From: Metallyticus violacea
Taxonomy: Eukaryota > Arthropoda > Insecta > Mantodea > Metallyticidae
Direction: 5' to 3'
DNA length: 64,000 nt
Assembly: GCA_030762175.1 (NCBI GenBank)
Contig: CM060838.1
Location: 18,776,501 to 18,840,500 of the forward strand
The notes under the pieces were generated by a model, which was given only the letters and a program-made list of their open reading frames with translations, was not told the DNA's origin and did not search any database. The position numbers and the translations under genes were made by a program. Positions 1 to 13,353 of the stretch are shown in pieces (the first letter of the stretch is position 1; each line of letters starts with the position of its first letter).

Positions 1-177
1 CAAGAAGTCGCGCCTGGAAAGGCATGTCACTGACGATACCAATGGGCTCTGCTACGTTGAACTGGGCTGCACGCTGGAACCCGAGGGAATCCATCAGCGA
101 GAACCCCACCAGATTTGGGTTGAACTCCTTCAGGATGTTGGGCAGCGTTAAATATTCACGCCAAGATCTTTCCCCTC
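1..177 (-). CDS. Gene A exon 3 (partial, runs off the left edge)
   Basis: Begins after a TTTATTTAG acceptor and encodes [18 protein letters not shown], continuing to DMPFQARLL at base 1. It is about 78% identical at base level to gene B exon 3. The donor lies outside the window. Confidence 0.9.
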
Positions 178-3100
178 CTAAATAAACATTAATGCACGGA
201 GTTATCAAAGGTGACATTACGAATAAAGCAAAATAAATTTAATACAAGACAGATCCCAATGTATTAAGAAAGAAAATGTAAATTTTACTTGTTGATGCAA
301 GATATATAATATATTTTTCGTATATGTTTTGTATTATTACTTATATATAATAATTTATAGGATGTGAGCCTTTTGGGTGCCTATTTACCCTACAGTTGTT
401 TCCGGAGTTGAGATTTCTCCTGCACATTGAGAATGACCCAGTTTAAAACTAGTTTTAATTTTCATTCAGACCCCCCCCCCAAAAACAGCTTATTTTATCG
501 AAAAATCTATATTTTTCTTTAATACTTTTTGAAAAGAATAAAGTAGTTTAACCTCGCTGATATCTGAAGGTAAATAAACAGAAACAATTAAGATGGGGAG
601 TGTTTTATTTATCTATCCGTTTTGATTAGCTCCGAACTTAAGCCTGGTATACATAATTTCAAATTTTGTCATTTCAAAGTATGCAAAGATCATTTTAAGT
701 TTTTATTAATAACTACTTAGATTTTATTAGAGCTAAGTAACGTTTATCCTTTAGTAACAAACAAATAATTTGTATTTCATAGGCTGACATTTTTCAATAA
801 ACCATTAGGTATACATGGCCTGTCACAAAATATAGACAACCATGGATCTAATGTCACCAATATCTACTGACACTACAGATATCGCGAGAAGACCAATGCA
901 ATCAAAGCGATAATAAATAAAACATTTTAAAAAATCTTCTGGGTTGCTAGAAGTTTAGTCAAAAGGCAATGGATGGCATTTAATAAAAAATAAACGAAAT
1001 AAATCGCGCTAAGAAAATATATTCTGACCTAAAATACAACTAGAAGAAAAATATTCAATACGTGGAATCCGGAGATACAAGCGAAAATGGAAAGACCATA
1101 AAGGTCTAATCGAAGAAGAAAACAAAGAAAATGAAGATGTAGAAAGGACTAGGAAAGGGAACATTCATATATGCTACTTTAATGAAATTGGTATTTCGAG
1201 ATTCCTTGGAACGCAGAGCCGAATATGACATAGATCACCTCAAAATTTGATTGATCATCACTTCCGTAATTTATTCTCCTTGATAAATGAAACATCAGAG
1301 TTCTACTGCGAATACTCAGTCAGTCTGAGCCAAATTATATAATATCTGATATTTAACTTTATAGCGCATTCCTTGCTGTCCTTGATATCAGCCCATAATG
1401 AAGTGGAAAGCTACAAAAACGTATGGAAAATTCCGCCTTCTATGATCTCAATGAAAATTGATATGTGGGGAGCTTTAGAGTGCGGAAGACAAGTAAAAAC
1501 TTAGCACAGAGGCCTAATTCCAACTTGTATAAAGTGAAGTGAACAGATTGTTCAATCTACGTTATGAAAACTTTCAGGCATCAGGAGTAATATTGCTTGA
1601 AAATGAAAAGACTATTGCATATAATTTAACAGTCCTCATTGTATTAAAAGGGCATGGATGAATACACTTGGACGGACAAGAGACCGATTGGCCATCATTA
1701 ATGACGTTTTAATGATCCAAATACAGAGGGTGCCAAAAATGTATACACACTTCAACATAGAAAAAACCGTGTTAACATAACAAAACTGAATTCTCACAGA
1801 CAGAAAATGATGAGCATTAATCATCTTAGACTTTTACAGTTACAACAATTGCTTAAAATGCCCATCATCGGCGTCGATACACTTCTGGGTACGGTGAACT
1901 ACTGATTGAGTAACGTTTGAGAAAGTGTCCTCAGCGATTTCAATATCTTCCCGAAGTGCTGCCAGTGTAGCTGATTTTCTACGCTATACAATATCCGTAA
2001 GAGTTCCCCATAGGTAGAAGTTCAAAGGAGTTAGATCCGGAGAACGGGGTGGAAGGTAAATTGAGCTTCTTCGCCCTATCCAGTGCCTTGGATAATGCCT
2101 TGGATTCAGTGCGTAGGGCTTGTTGCTGTGCGAGGTCTCCCAGATCTGTCCTTGTAATCATCGCATACGGTACCATGAGTCTCAAATTTGTCTCAAATGC
2201 GTGCAATTGTTACTCGCGTTGGCGGTTCTGTTCTGTACACACGTCTCCATTGCCTTTGAACTTCAATAACATTCTCGGTTTTCCAAAAACCACTTCAAAA
2301 TTGCTTTCCGCTATTCAAACGATAATCTTGGCTCCATTTTGTTGTAGCAACGCTAGCATAACGTAACGTGAGTCACATCTGTTTACAGAACATCATACTA
2401 CACATTACTGTGTTTTTTGGTAACTTTGAAATATATTAAATAGATATCTACTGTGAAAGTGTGTACATTTTTTGGCACCCTCGGTATTTTAGAATTGGAA
2501 AGTATGGTTGGAAATGAATTTGACCGACGAGATTTAATTACTCATAGACAAACGGAAGCCTTACAACGCATTTTAGAAATACATAGGCTATATGATGCTC
2601 CTCAGTACCCAGTATGGTTTTGAAAAGGAAAAATTAGTATCACTTTAATCAAAGTAAATCGGCCATGGATTTTTCAATGGTAAAAGATGGATTATCAAAC
2701 CCCATTTTAAAATGTTCTCAGCTGTGGATTATGAAACCACATATTAAAATCCTATGCACATTCGTCACACACTTCTATCCGATATAATAATGACTTGCGA
2801 ATGTCGACGAATTGATAGCGTTGGACTTTGCCCTAAAGCAGCTCTTATTCGGAATGAAAATTTAACGTAAACATAATAAAATAAGATGTAACACCTTAGC
2901 TTAGTAGTATGTAGGCATTCACAACGAAAATCGCGAACGTACGTATTAACCAGTCTAAAATAAGAACAAGCGAAGCTAAACTAACAGCTGATTGAAAATG
3001 GCTGCTTCTGAGCAGACGGCGGTAGCGTTTATGCATATGCAAAGTGCAGTAACTAACTTGCTTAGAGTAATATCAGCAAGGATAGCTTTCTTATAATGCG

Positions 3101-6100
3101 ATTAATCTTTTGCACATTGACGCCATTCTATCTATAGAGTCACTGATCTTCAGCACTCTCTACTATAACTTGCCCTTGCACGGAGAACGGAAGTCAAGTG
3201 CAACTCCTGCTGCCAACTGCTGCAAGTCCCGAGCGAGAGCGGAGAGAGCCGAACTACTATGCGTGGCCGTAGTGTAAATGTTGCATGTATTATTTTTTTG
3301 TTAAACATAATGTAACCTATGCGTTATGCTCTGTAACTTTTAAATATAAATTCATAGGGGATTGTTAGGTAGGTAAATTACTGTAACGGTGGCAAATTGC
3401 TATTATTGGAATTTAAAATTAATTCATTTATTAATCTCCAGTAAATTCTAGAAACCGGTGGATCCAGTGATTTTTGGTAAATATAAATTGATAAAGGAAG
3501 GGTAAATTAATGTAATGGTGGCAAATCTCCTTTGATTGCAGCAGAAAAAAAAACTCAAACACCAATTTATAGCTCATTCTGTGCGTGGTGTTATTTGCTT
3601 GAAAGCCTAATTATCTAACTATTGCACTACCTTCGGTTCTCTCCGCCGTCGCTCGGCACTTGCAGCAGCAAGCAGCAAGAGTTGCATTTGGTTTCCGTGC
3701 TCCGTGTATGAACATGTTCTGCCATTGAGCCCATAAACAGAGCAGTTATGTTCTGATTGGCTGATTTCTCAAGTTTAAGTTAGACGTAGACGCTAAACCT
3801 TGCACCTTGCAAGCTTTTAAGTTTACGTTTAATTATACGTTAATTTTATGTTGACATGATTCATTGTAAATGGTTCCATTGCAATACATGGCATCTAGCT
3901 TTTACGTTTAAGTTTACGTTACGTTTACTTTTCATTGTGAATGGGCCTTACTGTTGCAATATTGTCCGGAGTGCGAACCGTCAGTGGCCTTTTGTTTGAA
4001 GAAAATGCTATTGTCCTAAACTGCCTGGCCGATCTCATAATCACCTTCCATGACGGAACTTGTTTATTCCGGCCGATGTCGAAATGTTGCCGAAACAAAC
4101 ACCGCGTTCTTGTGGCACAATCACCACATTTAAAAAAACGTTTCAATTGCAAGTGCACCATGTTTATTTGATCATTGCTACATACTGATTACCAAGTAGT
4201 CCTGTTCAGCGGAGCGAGCTGCCTAAGTCGTGTAACATGGGGTCAGAAAATGCGTTGAACTGCACAATGCCATGGTACAAACACCAGCTCTCTAGAAATC
4301 CATGACCAACAATAGCGCACGATTTTAAATGGATCATTGTTTCTGCCGTACCTGTATAATGATATTTTTATTCGTCTTTTGTAACTAAATACTGAAATAT
4401 GAAGCAATTTGGATAAAAACTACATTGTGCAGGAATTTTTAATCCAAAACGCGTAAGAAACATTTAAGCAAAAAATAAGATTTTAAAGTATAATAGACAT
4501 TTTTACAACATTCATATTTCTATTATGAACATTTAAAAGCATCTACTTTTAAAATCTATATAGATTATGAGTGTAGGAGGCTTGTTGGGTTTTTTTAAGC
4601 TTTAAAACGAAAGTTAATGACGTTTTTATTGAAGATTGTAATTAAATTTCACTTCTGGATACCCTTTAACAGGTGATTTTTAAGTCAGCACAAGTTATAA
4701 GTTGTGCATTTTTTCGGCAGCTGTCACTAAGATCTTTTTGTTGCTTTCGTTGCCTTTTCCATGCTACAGGTCATTGATTAGCGGAGGACAGTAATAGATC
4801 CATTAACTGTTCACTTAATTCCTTCATATGAATCATGAAAGTTGTAAGGGCCTTCATCATCTTTGATAATTATGAACATTTTTTATATTTTTAAAGAAGG
4901 CATATTTTAAACCTATAAAACATATAATTAGTTGTTTTTTTTAATTCCAGAATTGGATTAGCCTTGCTATGAAGGGTTGAAATATTAGGCTAGTTGAAGT
5001 TTCTACTTAAGGATCATATATTGAGAGAGACTTACCTATGGACCAAGATATGCCCCTATTCTCAATGTACAATTCTGCAAGCTTTGTTGCCGCACCTCCC
5101 GAGGCAGCAGTAAGGCTGTCTCCCATAGCACCTATAACGTCGATGTCGCCGGGACGTAACTTGTGTACGCTGATAGGTCGTATTGGAGAACGGGCCCCAG
5201 GACCATTCGTGTCACATGGAAAAGGTACTTCGCTTCCAACAACATCCTGGAACTTTTTCTGTGCAGAGAAAGAAGGGTGTCTCATTTATCTTGCTCTCCA
5301 TACGTCAAATGAAAAAACAAAAGATTTTTAACATTGCAAGCTACTTTGGGTGAGCAATATATGGTACAACATGCAAATGAATTCGGACACAAAGGAACCC
5401 TTCAAATTAGTATTGATTTGAAAAAAAAATCTTATATTACTATGTGAAGACAATTCTTTAAGTCTTATACAATATAGTTATAATATATTTGGGAAAATAA
5501 ACCGTTTCGAAGAACATAAACCCGAAAAGAATAATGTTTTTCGTTTAAAATATATTCATATCATAGCTGATAGTATACATCCTATAAGGCGTTCACAATG
5601 AAAATAAATGTAAACATAAAATAAGACGTAACACGTTAACTTAGTAGAGTGTAGGCATTCACAATGAAAGATGCAAACGTACATATTAGACAATCAAAAA
5701 TAAGAACAAGCGAAGATCAACTAACAGCTGATTGAAAATGGCTGCATCTGAGCAGGCGGCGGTAGCGTTTATGCGTATACAAAGTGCAGTAACTAATTTG
5801 CTTGGAGCAATATGAGCACTTTCTTATAATGGAATTAATCTGTTCTCCATTGACGCCATTCTGTATACAAAATCACTGATCTTCAGCTCTCTCTATCCGC
5901 TTTAGCTCGAGACTGCATCACCATTTCTTGTTGTAACGTTGTATGTGCGAGGTCAAGAGCTTCCATTTTTCCTTATAGTATCACTATTATAATTGCATGA
6001 TTTATCCGAATCAGTTGCATATCTTGATGTAAGAAGACGATGCAACCACCACAGTCTGCAGACACCTAGTACATAAGGTAAGATTATTTATTCATTCATT

Positions 6101-9100
6101 CTAGCACGTTCAGTTTTTATTTAGACGATACAAGTAATAAAAAGGTCTTATAATTTGAAACAAACATACGTAATTCTGCTCTATCTTTTACTCGCGATTT
6201 ATTTTCTTAGGCGATCATCCATACGAACTTGATGCGCATCAAATTGATGGTACAGTTTCTAATGGAGTGACAGAATGATAGTAATCGTTCAAGTATTCAT
6301 GATGAATCTGGGATCCATTACATAAAACTTATGGAGTTTAATTCTTCTACGTTCTCGCGAACTAAGAATTATTGTAGCTTTAATTCTGGGGAACCAAGAA
6401 AATCAGAAAATATTGACATCGAAACATTATGTAGCTCTTCTGCCATTTAAAATAAAGGAACGAATCAAAACTACAAGGAATTGTGGATTACTGTTTACAC
6501 TTTGAAAAAGGATTCATTTTCAGATTCTAGGGGATTATGGAAGCCAGATGAGGCCAAACTGAATGATTCCCCTTCAAATGATGAAGATCCAAGTAGGAAT
6601 ATGGTTGGCAAGGTTGGGTTCAGAAAAAATGAAGACGATTTTTTTCAAAACGAATTAGGGCCAAAATCGATAGTTCTTCTGGGTGCACTCGAATAAATAC
6701 TACTAATAATTTTTTATCACTCAAATATTATATAAGATGACAGAATAAAGATTTATGAGGAATATTAGAGTTTGGGAAACAAACGTCAACAAAGAAATGA
6801 CTTCTGTCTTATATTAAAATCAAAAATGTTGCCAGGAGTATGAAACACAACAGTAAACGACTGTTTAACCAACGCGGTAATTTCATTGAAAGCTGTAGAA
6901 ATCTGTGTGACAATAATTTCTTTTAGTTGCACTAGATATTTCTCAAATGATATGTAAGAAACCAGGCAAATGATCTGAAAATCGTCAAACCTGATGACAG
7001 AGGCCAACACTCCCCCCAAAATAAGAAGATGCTAATCGGGGACGTTACATATGTTCCATTCTCGACAATATCTGTTGCTAAGCCAAACCGCATTTTGAAT
7101 TGTTAGTCGTTCACTTCTAGGAACGTGTTATTTCTCTTACGAAATACATGAGGAGCACGGTGGAATTCATCATCGCGTGAGATGTCTGAATTATCCAAAA
7201 TCTGAACAATATACTCTTGTAAGATTAGCCTAACATAACCTACAATTAAACATAACTCTGATGTTATTACGCGAAAATGAAAAGTGAAACATTGAAGAAA
7301 CTTTTATCCATATGAAATTAAAATAAACATAACTAACAAATTTGTTCATAAATAAAATTGTTAAGCTTCTGTATTCTGAGAAATGTTTATATAACAATTA
7401 CTAAGCTGCCGTTAGTGCAATAATTTGTGAAATTTCGCGAGTTAGATTTCATTTAAAATTAAAACGAAATAATCTTATATTAATATTTGTACGACCAAAA
7501 TTTCCAAGTTAAGTGTAACTGTGGTTAATTTTATGCCCTAAACTCAAGTTAACTCTTTTTACAACTGGTCCTTAGTGCCATTAATCTTACCTCACAGTTA
7601 TGAGCCTAATTGTGTTTTCTTGACTTTCTAGCTTTCTTTGCTTATATGCTGAAATAAGTAAATAAATGCCGATAACATTTTATTAGGACCCTGAAGTGAT
7701 AACAAAATTAACATGAGTTGCATTAAGTGTTGAACTGAGCGACTGCTTACTTTAGCTCAAGTTAAGCCTTAGAGACGGACACGAGAAACCTCACAAATTA
7801 TCTCCATTTTAGTTATCCTTGTGTCCCTAACAGCTCCTTATGGTGGAAATAAAGATATAAACTGGTCTAATGTTAATGGCATACAAATGATAGTCATTAA
7901 GAACAATAACAAAAGTTTGGCTCAGTCATATGGGGAGCAGTCAAGATAAGGTTATAATTCACTGTCATTACATTTTTCATCGATCTGGATTGGTAAATTA
8001 GGGCACTTGTATTTGTTTGTTCGGTTTTTTTTTTCATTTATGACATCCATAGAAACACGAATTGAACAAAAGTGGAATGCATACAACAAAGAATAATGAA
8101 ATAACAAAATTAAAAATTCACACTTTAAAACATTGAAATGTTTTCAAATAGCTGCTAATTTTATGGTAAAAAATATATATGTCAACATGAGCATGTCGAG
8201 GACTGGATATGGATGAAGGAAAGGACCACCGCTAATAAAAAAAAACAATTGCCAACAGCAGGCTTGCCAGATTGAATAATGTTTAACGCGCGTTTTTATT
8301 ACTGAGGCACACAGGCGGTGGACACTTATGATGCATGAAATGAAATTATATATTGCGGAAGGATTTTTTTTAAAGAATGAAGCGTTGCAGGCCTAAGTTT
8401 AGGGTACCTTCCCGGCATTTGTCATTTATGAGGACTGAGGAAAACCCGAAAAAAAAATCCTCAGAGAGGACGATCCTGATGGGAATCGAAACCCAGACCT
8501 CCCGCTCACGAGTCCGCGCTTTAAAGACCTCAGTCACCCGCGGCGTTTTACCAGACTGGTTGTTTAATTATTATGACCAGATTTCAGGAATAAAGCATAC
8601 GGGCTCAAGGTGAACCAAAGTATGTTTCCACAACGGTATAATTTGGACAATTGTAAACAAAGACTTTATTTTTACTTTTAAAGGCTTTTCCCAATCTTCA
8701 GCGGGTTCCTGAACACCGCTGGTGGTGCCTCAGTAGTAAAAACCGGCGTTAAACACCATTTAAAAACAAAAAGATTCTCAGCTGGTGTCCTTTACGACCC
8801 TACCTCTTGAACGTCTACATTTTCGTTTCCCTGGTAGTGACCATTCCAACTTGGGCTATTTTTCTCCACCCATTCTTTTATGACCGTGCCATTCAAGAGT
8901 ACTTCTCTCAATTATTTCTCTCACAGATCCCAGATATCCATTGACTTTACCACAGGCTTACTTCTTCTCTTCTTTAACCTGAATATTCTGGCCCCTATTC
9001 ACCAATTTCCACTCCCTGTTTCGTATATTTTTGGTTCTCAACTAAGGTCTAATCCTCAGTACCATAGGGTCAACATATTTTCAACTACTATCTTATGTAT

Positions 9101-9724
9101 TTTTTTTTTGTTTACTAACAACTAGGTATAGGAATTTCTAAGCACTAATACCAGAGTGAAGTTATGTTGGTACTGAACTATAGACAATGCTATAGGTCAC
9201 GAGCTACAAATCACCCTTTTCTCTGACGACTGTTACTCATCTGTTCTTGTTTCCTGCCGGGCGGTGGCTCACAACTTTTTTTTTTTTTTTTTTCGTGTTT
9301 TGTTTGTATCGACCTAGTACTTTGAGTGTACCTTCTTAATGTTAAATCCTTAAGAATTCCGATAGCTACTTATAACTTTTACTGTCGCATTAGAGAAACA
9401 TGTTATAGTAGGTTATAAAATCCAAGTAGTATCAAGGGGTTTTCCCAAAATATTTATACTTATTTTACGAAACGTTTATTTTCAATATATCACTAACACA
9501 CTATTACATGCAATATGACAAGAACTGAAGATGCATATACTCACAGAGAATTTCTCTGATGAACTGCGGTTCCTTGGGGTTTCTGTTGATTTTGAACTGG
9601 TGCTGTATATGCCGCGGACAAAGCCGATTCGTGCTATTTCGTATTGATTCTCCAACCAGTCAATGAAACTATTAGTAGTCACTGCATCCAGGCATAGCAC
9701 TATAAAGCATATCCGCACTCCCAT
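1..9724 (-). CDS. PLB1-like: Phospholipase B1-like GDSL/SGNH lipase (gene A), exons 1-3, 3' part off-window
   Basis: Tandem paralog of gene B in the same orientation, with its 5' end about 30 kb beyond gene B's stop. Exons are 9724-9545 (180 nt), 5258-5036 (223 nt) and 177-1 (cut by the window edge). Phases match gene B (0, then 1). It encodes a signal-peptide start MGVRICFIVLCLDAV, then FIDWLENQYE, then the catalytic block [12 protein letters not shown], then the segment starting [20 protein letters not shown]. The blocks carrying GGND and DCFH must lie to the left of base 1, so completeness cannot be judged. Exon 2 is almost identical to gene B's exon 2, while exons 1 and 3 are clearly diverged. 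The function, a secreted lipid esterase, is inferred from the family. Confidence 0.9.
178..1721. other. Gene A intron 2, unannotated AT-rich part
   Basis: No coding frame or recognised repeat, apart from a 10-C run near 470. Confidence 0.6.
1724..2484 (-). mobile_element. Tc1/mariner-type MITE copy 1, deleted transposase
   Basis: Ends in inverted repeats CAGAGGGTGCCAAAA / TTTTTGGCACCCTCGG flanked by TA on each side (1722-1723, 2485-2486). The interior is a transposase remnant on the minus strand with the C-terminal part homologous to copy 2 at 35803-36676. At about 760 bp it is too short for a full transposase, so it is non-autonomous. It lies in intron 2 of gene A. Confidence 0.8.
2843..3950. 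mobile_element. Foldback element with long imperfect inverted arms
   Basis: The left end carries ATGAAAATTTAACGTAAACA and the right end its complement in the form TTTACTTTTCATTGTGAA. Inner arms also pair: a stretch near 3172-3262 (GGAGAACGGAAG..., GCGAGAGCGGAGAGAGCC) is inverted near 3630-3710 (GGTTCTCTCCGCCGTCGCTC...). No transposase frame was seen. This is a likely non-autonomous DNA element in intron 2 of gene A. Confidence 0.6.
5036..5258 (-). CDS. Gene A exon 2 (catalytic serine block)
   Basis: 223 nt, CTGCACAG acceptor and GTAAGT donor. It encodes the [15 protein letters not shown] catalytic block. It is about 98% identical to gene B exon 2, and the similarity stops within roughly 7-13 bases of the exon edges. 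Confidence 0.93.
5590..5905. repeat. Second, partial copy of the foldback element's left arm
   Basis: Direct-orientation repeat of about 2847-3160, sharing ACTAACAGCTGATTGAAAAT, GGCGGTAGCGTTTATGC, CAAAGTGCAGTAACTAA and CATTGACGCCATTCT. Similarity ends abruptly after CACTGATCTTCAGC. No matching right end was found downstream. Confidence 0.7.
6252..6696 (+). pseudogene. Unrecognised broken reading frame
   Basis: One frame of about 140 codons reads through with two stops and ends in GPKSIVLLGALE then TAA. Composition is hydrophilic and protein-like (for example DEAKLNDSPSNDEDP). I do not recognise it. It sits downstream of the partial foldback copy, in the gene A intron between exons 1 and 2, on the opposite strand. 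It may be a decayed gene fragment or transposon gene, or chance. Confidence 0.25.
6697..8279. other. Gene A intron 1, no feature seen
   Basis: AT-rich, only short frames, none with family motifs. Confidence 0.6.
8280..8545 (-). mobile_element. SINE1 copy, near full length
   Basis: Reverse copy of the tRNA-headed SINE: the minus strand starts CGCCGCGGGTGACTGAGGTC, has a B-box-like GGTTTCGATTCCC, and ends with the AACGCGCGTTAAACAT tail. Diverged; any target duplication is poor. Confidence 0.8.
8681..8760 (+). mobile_element. SINE1 3' fragment
   Basis: Contains GGTGGTGCCTCAGTAGTAAA and GGCGTTAAACACCA, the 3' part of SINE1, in the opposite orientation to the copy about 140 bp upstream. Confidence 0.7.
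9545..9724 (-). CDS. Gene A exon 1 (start codon, signal peptide)
   Basis: Sixty codons from ATG at 9724, homologous to gene B exon 1 (FIDWLEnQY...R.G.VRG), ending before GTGAGT. A pyrimidine-rich acceptor (TATACATTTCTTAG) stops two bases before the ATG, matching gene B, so a 5'UTR intron is likely conserved. Confidence 0.87.
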
Positions 9725-10979
9725 GCCTAAGAAATGTATAAGGAAGCAAAATTCACATAAGAGTAATAGACGAAAGTGACTTTCTTTGATAGATTGTATG
9801 CTATGTGTAAATCCAGTATAAAGCGGCCCAGAGCGAAGGCTATAGAATTTACTATTTACTTTTTCAGATTGTTTCAAGTATTTCTATGTCTCAAAGGAGT
9901 TTTTTGTGTAACTGAAATAACAGAAGATTTACATAGCAATATTTCAATGAAAATGAGCAAAAGATACATAAATGAGACATCTATTTCAAGAATGTCAATT
10001 CCATTGAACTTTTTTTTTTTCCTGGAGAAGCAAAACATCTCAAAACCTCCTCCATTTCTCGTAATGCTTAACTTCTAACTTATTTGACAATTGTTATATA
10101 AACAAAACATATTAATTTTGCTGGAAAAAGGATTTGAAATTTGGACATGGCCATGTTTGAAAATAGCAATAAGATCTGGTCATCTTTGAAACGGACCATG
10201 GACATTTTGACCACTTTTTGAATCAGAAATAGTCGTTAAGATAATTGATTTATTTCATTATGCCTTTAGTATCATAAGAAGGCAGAGATAGCCATTAATT
10301 CACTTGAACAAATCAACAAAATTATTGATCAGCAATTTGTGAAAAATCAAATCTTTCTTAAGCGTGATACTTTCAAAGTAAAGTACATCGTATGGAATTT
10401 AAAAGTGAAATTAACTGTGTTCATTTTCAATATTTTTAATTAGCTTTCAACCGCTGTAAATATTCATATAAATTCACTATGTTCTAAGAGACCATCACAG
10501 GACACTTGTCTCTCTCAATCAATATATGCAATCGAATCTTTAAGGTGTGCTTTTACAGTTAATTTTATGAAATATACAAACTAATCTTTCCTCAAGAAAT
10601 GGTACATCTCGTAAAATACTTTAAGTCATCCCCCTTTAATAGGAGACCCTTGGTCTCAAATAGAGGGTCTTCATTTATTCAATGAAATAAATAAATAATT
10701 AACTGTCACGAAAAAAAGACATAGTAAAAAAATTGATTATTCAATCTGCATTTAACGTTGTGGACGTCAGGTTCTAAACCCTCCAAAGTTTTCTCATGTC
10801 TCTTACTCCTGATATTTTTGACAGTGTTCTAGTATATAATGTTATCTATTAAATTACGAATTTCATGAATACTGTACTTCTCAAATGGGTTTCCATATTT
10901 TATTATCGATTTCCGAAGGAATGAAGCTATTGCAGGATTGCACCCATGAAGCGATTTTTGAAAAAAATCTTAAAATCTC

Positions 10980-11935
10980 CATAGGTCCTACCTACTGAGC
11001 GCCGAAAATAACAATGAAGAAAATGAATTATGTATATATACATATATATACACATAATTAATTAACAACGATTAATTGACTTCGTTAACCAACAAAATTG
11101 GACCATTCAAGGGTGATGATTAACCTAAAAAAAAAAAATAAAAATCGCTCTAGTGGCCGCAATTTTTGTTTTCTCTACGAAACTCGGTATATTTCTTTAA
11201 AATAAATTCTTAAAAGTAGTTTTCGAAAATCATGGCAATCGGATCACTAGGAATGAGAGTATACCTGAAAAGAGTGAGGGTTAAAGCGAAATTTTAAAAT
11301 CGTTCTAGATGCCTCAATTTAATTTCTTTTAAGGAAACTCGGTATATGCCACTGAAATAAAACAATAAAAATAGTTTTTTTGCAATGAAACTCAGTATAT
11401 ACCATTTAAATAAAATACAAATTATAATTTATGAAAATAAGAGAAATCGGGTCATTAGGAGTGGGTTTACCTTAAACCCAAAATTTAAAATCCCTATAGC
11501 AGCAAGAATATTTTGCTTTTGCACAACAAAACTCGACATATGCTATTTAAATAAAATAATAAGCATATTTTCTGAAAATCGGTTAAATAAGACTTTTATG
11601 AGTGGGTATTTACCTGAAAGTCAAACTTTAAAAATTATTCAAATGGCACCAATATTTGCTTTTTAGCACAAAAAAAAAATCGTTACATACCATTTAAATA
11701 AAATAAGGAAAATAGCTCCTGGAAATCATGGAAATCGGGCCAGTAGGTGTAGAGTAATATATGAAACCCACATTTTAAAAATAAATAAGAAAATTAGTCT
11801 TTGAAAATAGGGGAAATTGTACTATTAGATGAAAGCGAAACTTGAAAACCAAATATTAAAAATGGCTCTTGTGCTTAATTTTCTATATAATGTTTTAAAA
11901 TAAAATGAGAAATTAACTCAGCATATAAACTGTAT
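10980..11935 (+). repeat. Diverged ~150-bp tandem array, left arm of an inverted pair
   Basis: Successive units carry AAACTCGGTATAT-like boxes near 11180, 11338, 11390, 11530 and 11680, each followed by a TTTAAATAAAATA-like stretch, a GAAATCGG(G/A)TCA(T/C)TAGGA-like stretch and then TTTAAAATCG-type sequence. A TATATACA-rich stretch (11030-11055) sits at the outer edge. The same units occur inverted at 14700-15300. Confidence 0.75.
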
Positions 11936-13132
11936 TTATAATGTTGTATGTGTTTTATATTTAACAAAAGCATCGTTGTGAAGATGGAAAATGTGAAATA
12001 TTAATCTAATGTGTATTTGAGAATTATATTTGTATGTAAGAACGCTCTCTAATAACTTTCAGAAAACGTTTACGTTACAATGACATTTAAATTAAATTCA
12101 TAGCCAATGAAAATTGATGAAACATTCGATTATTTATTACAAATTGTGTATATTTTCTTAGTACATTGTAATTATTTTTAAATAGTAACATGTTATTATT
12201 TTATTGAAACATATGAATATCTTAAATACACAATGAAACTGTTATTTTGTTATTTTTTTCTATTTCAGTGAATGTAAAGATGATATCAAGGGCTCAGTTC
12301 ATAAACATGGTTACATTTAAACTGTTTAAAAATATCAATATAGTATAACTTTTTCTATCAGTGACGTATATTTCATTTAATTAATAGTGTACTTAATTTT
12401 TGTGGTTTAGTCTCAATAATAATCATAATTGTAAAAATTTGGTTTCTCTTTTGTAATGCTTATAGATTTCAAGAATTCTAATTTTGTTTCCCTAATACCT
12501 AATACCATAATTTATTTCATTTCATTAATTAATAAGGCCCGGTTTTGGTTTTATATCTTTTTTTACAGCTACTCTACTAGGTAAGGAGTTCGTCTAGTTT
12601 ACGCAGCTCCTGCGTGATGCACTTGTTTATTTTTCGGTTGTTGGGAATGATAGGTATGGAGAAAAGGCAACGCTGCTGATTGCGCTCTTTTGTTTCTTTT
12701 TGTTCTGTTAAGGAGCAAGAGCTATAATTTCGATTTGGATTTTTTCATCTTCTTATTGATAGTGGGTTGGAAATCGGGAGTGTTATGAGCGTTGTCAGTT
12801 GCTGTTTACATTTTCATTACAAGAATGAGTTTGTACAGGTCACTTTCACTCTATATAGTCATTTTTTTAAACAAGCTTGGGTGGATATCGGGAAGCCACC
12901 TCCAGTAAGGTGCATCTGTAGTATGCAATCGGACATGCTTGTGTAGCTTATTTTAACTTGCCGAGCATGTTGTCACGCGATGGCTTGCTTCTGGCAATTT
13001 ATTCAGGTTTCGGGGCATTATTAAACGGGCGCGCATTCAAAATTGTGTTCTTTTTTTGTAAATTGTTACCTTACACACACATCTCATTTACAACCGGTTT
13101 TCAACGGCTTACGATAATGCCAATTTAGTCAG

Positions 13133-13353
13133 ATGTCAAGGGTAAATACCATAACACAAGAATTAAATTTCCTTTTACATTTTAGCCTGTCAAAATATGA
13201 TGACCATGAGAAAAGCTCTTGCTCAGAAAACTGCCCATGTGACAACATATATAATAATAATCATAAAAATACTGGGAGAGATGAAACACTATTGAAAAAT
13301 ATGAACACCTTAATTACGAGGGAGGTTTGTAAAGCTCTCGGTGTAACAATGAA
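13133..13353 (+). CDS. Candidate exon of unknown gene (very tentative)
   Basis: An open stretch of about 73 codons preceded by an acceptor-like CAATTTAGTCAG and followed by the strong donor-like GTGAGT (13354). The product is hydrophilic with a Cys cluster (SSCSENCPCDN). I recognise no family. It lies between the two inverted arrays. It could be chance in AT-rich DNA, since no partner exon was found. Confidence 0.2.
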
